Shown: positions 7,069 to 8,638 of the stretch, piece after piece
Layout: each line of letters opens with the position of its first letter
Position numbering within the stretch: the first letter of the stretch is position 1
Origin: an uncultured Rickettsiales bacterium
Lineage (GTDB): Bacteria; Pseudomonadota; Alphaproteobacteria; Rickettsiales; UBA1997
NCBI GenBank assembly: GCA_951800555.1
Contig: CATOJU010000032.1
Coordinates: 1-8,638 of the forward strand
Direction of reading: 5' to 3'
Length of the DNA: 8,638 nt
The notes under the pieces: model-generated
The model's input: the letters and a program-made list of their open reading frames with translations, nothing else
The model's database searches: none
What the model was told of the DNA's origin: nothing
Translations under genes and position numbers: made by a program

Positions 7069-7097
7069 ATTATATATTATAATATAATTAAAGTCAA
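7069..7097 (-). promoter_or_regulatory. Strong sigma70-type promoter upstream of the SecD-like / barrel / rsmG cluster
   Basis: On the minus strand TTGACT (7097-7092, 5 of 6 to the -35 consensus) is separated by an optimal 17 nt from a perfect TATAAT (7074-7069). The predicted start of transcription is near 7062, about 110 nt before the TTG at 6949. It follows the eno terminator directly, so the SecD-like gene, barrel gene and rsmG probably form their own transcription unit independent of eno. The stretch between the start and the SecD-like ORF contains no other gene I can support. Confidence 0.55.
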
Positions 7098-7127
7098 TAA
7101 AAAATTAATACAAATATTATACCATAA

Positions 7128-7165
7128 AAGGATTCATTAACAATGTATTAAGCTAATGAATCCTT
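7128..7165 (-). terminator. Hairpin terminator downstream of eno
   Basis: A perfect 12-bp inverted repeat pairs 7128-7139 (AAGGATTCATTA) with 7154-7165 (TAATGAATCCTT) around a 14-nt loop. It lies 67 nt beyond the eno stop. On the minus strand the stem ends in CCTTTT and is followed by ATGG, so the U tract is only four bases and is imperfect. On the + strand the stem is preceded by an A run. The hairpin is clear by eye; the terminator role is inferred from its position between eno and the next promoter. Confidence 0.65.
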
Positions 7166-7231
7166 CCTATCTATTTTAATATTTCTTTCATATTTTCCCC
7201 TAAATATAACCAAAAATCAATCAAAAAAGAA

Positions 7232-8497
7232 TTATAAAATAGAATCTCCAGCATATTCTGCTTCTTCCTCTAAATCTTCTTCGATTCTCATTAATTCATT
7301 ATATTTTGCAATTCTATCAGTTCTAGAAGCAGAACCAGTTTTAATTTGACCGGCATTTGTAGCAACTACAACATGAGTAATTGTCGTATCTTCAGTTTCT
7401 CCTGATCTATGTGAAACTATTGTATTATAACCATTTCTATGTGCTAATTGAATAGTATCAAGTGTTTCTGTTAAAGTACCAATTTGATTTAATTTAATTA
7501 AAATTGCATTTCCCATACCATTTTCAATACCTTTTAATAGTAATTTTGGATTAGTAACAAATAAATCATCACCAACAAATTGTATTCTGTCTCCAAGAGC
7601 TTCTGTAGCATTTACCCAACCTTCATAATCATCTTCTTGCATTGCATCTTCAATTGAAAAAATAGGATATTCATTAACCAAATTTTCATAATATTGAATA
7701 AGTTGATTTGAATTAAAGTTATGTCCTTCAATATTATATATTCCATTTTCAAAAAATTCATTTGACGCACAATCTAAAGCAAATCTAAAATCTGTTCCTA
7801 AATTATAACCGGCCATTTGAACTGCTTCACACATAGCATCTAAGGCTTCTTTTGAAGATCTTAGGGCTGGGGCAAAACCACCTTCATCACCAACACTTAC
7901 TGTATATCCATTAGTTTTAAGAATTTTTTTTAAATTGTGAAAAACTTCTGCGCCCCATCTAACAGCTTCTTTTATAGAAGGAGCACCAATAGGAGCAATC
8001 ATAAATTCTTGAATATCAATACCACTATCAGCGTGAACACCGCCATTTATAACATTCATCATAGGAACTGGTAAAATATGTCCATTTACACCGCCTATAT
8101 ATCTATATAAAGGAATTTTTAAAGAATCTGCTGCTGCATGTGCAGTTGCTAAAGAAACAGATAATAAAGCATTTGCGCCAAGATTTGTCTTGTTTTCTGT
8201 TCCATCTAAATCTATCATAGCGTTATCAATGGCTCTTTGATTTAGAGCGTCCATACCTATAATATTTTCCGCTATTGTTTCGTTAACATTTTCAACAGCT
8301 TTTAAAACACCTTTTCCAAGGTATCTATTTTTATCACCATCTCTTAATTCACACGCTTCATGGCTACCAGTTGAAGCTCCTGATGGAACTATTGCACTTC
8401 CAAAAGAACCATCTTCTAAATATACTTCCGCTTCTACTGTTGGATTCCCCCGAGAATCAAGAACTTCTCTTGCTTTTACTTCTACTATTTCTGTCAT
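7232..8497 (-). CDS. eno: Enolase (phosphopyruvate hydratase)
   Basis: Enolase converts 2-phosphoglycerate to phosphoenolpyruvate in glycolysis and the reverse in gluconeogenesis; it is a cytoplasmic Mg-dependent enzyme. The 421 residues are a normal bacterial length and all key positions are visible: the N-terminal DSRGNPT (14-20), the mobile loop SGAST (39-43), His155 in GGVHAD, Glu164 in DIQEF, catalytic Glu205 in GDEGG, Mg ligands Asp242 (ALD), Glu283 (SIEDAM) and Asp310 (GDD), catalytic Lys335 in the signature LIKLNQIGT, SHRSGETED (362-370), and Lys386 in QIKTGSASR. The start is fixed by AGGA (8505-8502) just before the ATG at 8497. The gene looks visibly less AT-rich than its neighbours, as expected of a strongly constrained, well-expressed protein. 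It stands as its own unit with a hairpin terminator downstream. Its presence argues against a Rickettsia-like genome that has lost glycolysis. Confidence 0.98.
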   Translation of the reverse strand: MTEIVEVKAREVLDSRGNPTVEAEVYLEDGSFGSAIVPSGASTGSHEACELRDGDKNRYLGKGVLKAVENVNETIAENIIGMDALNQRAIDNAMIDLDGTENKTNLGANALLSVSLATAHAAADSLKIPLYRYIGGVNGHILPVPMMNVINGGVHADSGIDIQEFMIAPIGAPSIKEAVRWGAEVFHNLKKILKTNGYTVSVGDEGGFAPALRSSKEALDAMCEAVQMAGYNLGTDFRFALDCASNEFFENGIYNIEGHNFNSNQLIQYYENLVNEYPIFSIEDAMQEDDYEGWVNATEALGDRIQFVGDDLFVTNPKLLLKGIENGMGNAILIKLNQIGTLTETLDTIQLAHRNGYNTIVSHRSGETEDTTITHVVVATNAGQIKTGSASRTDRIAKYNELMRIEEDLEEEAEYAGDSIL

Positions 8498-8528
8498 TAT
8501 TTCCTAAAAATAAAATTTCCAATTAATA

Positions 8529-8559
8529 ATTATAATAAATTTGTAATTTTATTTTGCAA
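8529..8559 (-). promoter_or_regulatory. Weak candidate promoter for eno
   Basis: On the minus strand TTGCAA (8559-8554) and a perfect TATAAT (8534-8529) are 19 nt apart, longer than the preferred 17, so this is a tentative pair. It would start transcription near 8522, about 25 nt before the eno ATG. The rest of 8560-8638 is AT-rich with no gene I can support. Confidence 0.35.
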
Positions 8560-8638
8560 GAAAAATATAAAAATTTAAATAGTATATTTATAGCTTTAAA
8601 ACAAGGAATTTTTATAATATATATTTTTAGTATTAACA

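Noticed and set aside
7116..7143. Second minus-strand promoter-like pair TTGTTA-16-TATAAT
   Set aside because: It overlaps the eno terminator hairpin and is weaker than the TTGACT-17-TATAAT pair just downstream; probably chance in AT-rich DNA.
7001..7231. Hidden N-terminal half of SecD in another frame
   Set aside because: The stretch is too short for the missing part, contains promoter and terminator elements, and shows no SecD motif such as LGLDLKGG in any minus-strand frame that I could read.

Overview
This window is very A+T-rich DNA, by eye roughly four fifths A+T, from a bacterium with an outer membrane. It carries six protein genes. The best placement is an alphaproteobacterium with a reduced, AT-biased genome, such as an endosymbiont or host-associated lineage near Rickettsiales, Holosporales or RF32. 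RsmG carries the alphaproteobacterial-style W-x-RH-x-x-D-x-AQL segment. PheT has an alphaproteobacterial-looking C-terminus. The porin-like protein contains a GKFNPTFGTA motif that I associate with alphaproteobacterial outer-membrane proteins. This placement rests on remembered family patterns, not on a search.

Layout: bases 1-172 are non-coding and hold a promoter-like pair. Next on the + strand is pheT (phenylalanyl-tRNA synthetase beta chain). It overlaps by 4 nt (ATGA) a membrane-anchored SH3 + NlpC/P60 cell-wall peptidase. A 199-nt gap (3859-4057) separates this + strand pair from a convergent minus-strand cluster. In transcription order that cluster is a 5'-truncated SecD-like gene, then an outer-membrane beta-barrel gene 7 nt later, then rsmG 23 nt later. 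A strong sigma70-like promoter (TTGACT-17-TATAAT) lies upstream of the SecD-like gene. Further right, eno (enolase) is also on the minus strand, with its own Shine-Dalgarno sequence and a 12-bp hairpin terminator. Bases 8498-8638 are the eno upstream region.

The genes mix housekeeping (translation charging, 16S rRNA methylation, glycolysis) with envelope work (peptidoglycan peptidase, outer-membrane barrel, Sec accessory remnant). The most unusual item is the SecD-like protein. It lacks the first transmembrane helix and the first part of the periplasmic P1 domain, and the conserved TM4 aspartate needed for proton-driven translocation is a glycine. It is followed by a porin-like gene rather than secF. 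A second item is the gap between the convergent units, which can fold into a long-range paired structure and may encode a small RNA. A third is that pheT has its own promoter and no adjacent pheS. I see no tRNA, rRNA, CRISPR array, insertion sequence or phage gene.
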